DNA from: an uncultured Bacteroidales bacterium
Lineage (GTDB): Bacteria; Bacteroidota; Bacteroidia; Bacteroidales; UBA932
Length of the DNA: 7,665 bases
NCBI GenBank assembly: GCA_937901105.1
Contig: CALCHD010000042.1
Location: 1-7,665 of the forward strand
Direction of reading: 5' to 3'
How positions within the stretch are numbered: the stretch's first letter is position 1; every line of letters begins with the position of its first letter. A program made the translations under genes and the position numbers. This document shows positions 6,338-7,665 of the stretch, one piece after another. Under the pieces are notes generated by a model that did no database searches, was not told the origin of the DNA, and saw only the letters and a program-made list of their open reading frames with translations.

Positions 6338-7665
6338 ATGGAAATTCCAGCAAAATATAATCCGGCAAACATTGAGGACAAATGGTACTCATATTGGTTG
6401 GAGAAAAAGTTCTTCCACTCGAAACCAAATGAAAAAGAGGCATATACAATTGTAATTCCTCCGCCAAACGTAACTGGTGTACTTCATATGGGCCATATGT
6501 TGAACAACACAATCCAGGACATTCTTATCAGACGCGCAAGGATGAAGGGTAAAAATGCATGCTGGGTTCCGGGTACAGATCACGCATCAATTGCCACTGA
6601 AGCCAAAGTTGTAAAGAGACTTTCGGAGAAAGGCATTAAAAAAAGTGACCTTACCAGAGAGCAGTTTTTGGAGCATGCATGGGACTGGACAAACGAGCAC
6701 GGCGGCATCATCCTGAAACAGCTGCGCAAGCTTGGTGCAAGCTGTGACTGGGACAGAACTGCATTTACAATGGACCAGGAGAGAAGCGAGAGCGTAATTA
6801 AAGTATTTGTAGACCTTTACAACAAAGGGCTTATCTACCGTGGCTTGAGAATGGTCAACTGGGATCCTAAAGCCCAGACAGCATTGAGCAACGAGGAGGT
6901 AATCTATAAAGACGAGAAAAGCAAGCTTTACTATTTGAGATATTACGTGGAGGAGGCTCCAGGCTGTACAGACGGAGAGGAGGAAGGAGCAGTTGCACTT
7001 AACCCTGCAGATCCTTTTGACCCTACAGTAAAGCACCAGATTCTTCACAAAGATGAGCAGGGCAGAAGATACGCTGTAGTGGCAACAACCCGTCCGGAGA
7101 CAATCATGGGCGATACAGCAATGTGCATCAACCCTAAAGACCCTAAAAACACCTGGCTGAAAGGCAAGAAAGTTATTGTACCTCTTGTAAACAGGGCTAT
7201 CCCTGTAATTGAAGACAGATACGTAGAGATAGAGTTCGGTACAGGATGCTTGAAAGTAACTCCTGCACACGACACAAATGACTACATGCTGGGCAAGACC
7301 CACAATCTTGAGACTATAGACATCTTCAATGCAGACGCTACATTGAGCGAGGCTGCAGGAATGTATATAGGTATGGACCGCATGGCAGTACGCAAACAGA
7401 TTGTAAAGGACCTTGAGGCAGCAGGGCTGATGGAGAAGGTAGAGGACTACCAGAACAAGGTAGGATACTCTGAAAGAAACTCTGACACCGCTGTTGAGCC
7501 ACGCCTTTGCATGCAGTGGTTCCTTAAGATGAAGCACTTTGCAGACATTGCCCTTCCGCCGGTGATGAACGACGAGCTGAAATTCTACCCTCCAAAATAC
7601 AAGACCACATACAACAACTGGCTGGAGAACATTCAGGACTGGTGTATCAGCCGCCAGCTGTGGTG
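6338..7665 (+). CDS. valS: Valyl-tRNA synthetase, N-terminal part (cut by window edge)
   Basis: This class I aminoacyl-tRNA synthetase charges tRNA-Val and edits misactivated threonine. The window holds 442 codons plus two bases of a protein usually near 870-950 residues. Visible features: the N-terminal KYNPANIEDKWYSYW, PPPNVTGVLHMGHM at 41-54 with the HIGH-type motif HMGH at 50-53, WVPGTDHASIATE in the Rossmann fold, VNWDPKAQTALSNEEV near 174-189, and TTRPETIMGD at 250-259 starting the conserved part of the CP1 editing domain. CISRQLWW at the right edge matches the return into the catalytic fold. The KMSKS loop and anticodon-binding domains lie beyond the window. An acidic stretch at about 207-240, just before the editing motif, seems longer than in related enzymes. 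The ATG is placed by a good promoter 45 nt upstream and by the conserved N-terminus. The gene diverges from etfB. Identity is firm. Confidence 0.98.
   Translation, partial: MEIPAKYNPANIEDKWYSYWLEKKFFHSKPNEKEAYTIVIPPPNVTGVLHMGHMLNNTIQDILIRRARMKGKNACWVPGTDHASIATEAKVVKRLSEKGIKKSDLTREQFLEHAWDWTNEHGGIILKQLRKLGASCDWDRTAFTMDQERSESVIKVFVDLYNKGLIYRGLRMVNWDPKAQTALSNEEVIYKDEKSKLYYLRYYVEEAPGCTDGEEEGAVALNPADPFDPTVKHQILHKDEQGRRYAVVATTRPETIMGDTAMCINPKDPKNTWLKGKKVIVPLVNRAIPVIEDRYVEIEFGTGCLKVTPAHDTNDYMLGKTHNLETIDIFNADATLSEAAGMYIGMDRMAVRKQIVKDLEAAGLMEKVEDYQNKVGYSERNSDTAVEPRLCMQWFLKMKHFADIALPPVMNDELKFYPPKYKTTYNNWLENIQDWCISRQLW

Noticed and set aside
6587..7537. A 316-codon open frame on the minus strand opposite valS
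   Set aside because: It lies wholly antisense to a firmly identified valS. Its product is rich in Cys, Val, Leu and Tyr with no recognisable domain, as expected for a codon-bias shadow.

Overview
The window reads as a chromosomal segment of an anaerobic member of the Bacteroidota, probably order Bacteroidales. The evidence is protein content typical of that group (a valyl-tRNA synthetase with the GTDHASIATE form of the ATP-site motif, a DUF2520-KdsC-Maf gene string, and an EtfB-EtfA-large acyl-CoA dehydrogenase string), TAnnTTTG-type -7 promoter elements, and no clear Shine-Dalgarno sequence before most start codons. Genus cannot be fixed from the sequence. No tRNA, rRNA, CRISPR array, insertion sequence or phage gene was seen, and coding density is high.

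Left block (1-2339, all minus strand), read in transcription order from about 2360 downwards: a Rossmann-fold DUF2520 protein, a KdsC-like HAD phosphatase (14-nt overlap), a Maf nucleotide pyrophosphatase (6-nt gap), and the N-terminal part of an unrecognised exported protein whose ATG directly follows the maf stop. The packing implies one transcript, and a Bacteroidetes-type promoter lies just upstream of the first gene.

Middle block (2464-6238, all minus strand): etfB, etfA and an acyl-CoA dehydrogenase form a compact operon that ends in a strong intrinsic terminator. The two Etf subunits form the electron-transferring flavoprotein that exchanges electrons with the dehydrogenase. EtfB carries the DGDTAQVGP motif associated with electron-bifurcating Etf proteins. 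The operon may therefore couple crotonyl-CoA-type reduction and NADH to low-potential ferredoxin or flavodoxin, as in butyrate formation, rather than serve ordinary beta-oxidation.

Right block (6264-7665, plus strand): a divergent promoter drives valS, which runs off the window after 442 codons.

Nothing here is a clear new defence or mobile system. The points most worth a second look are the bifurcation-type EtfB paired with an oversized acyl-CoA dehydrogenase, an unusual EtfB partner-recognition loop, the tight linkage of an uncharacterised DUF2520 protein to KdsC and Maf, and the unknown exported protein at the left edge.
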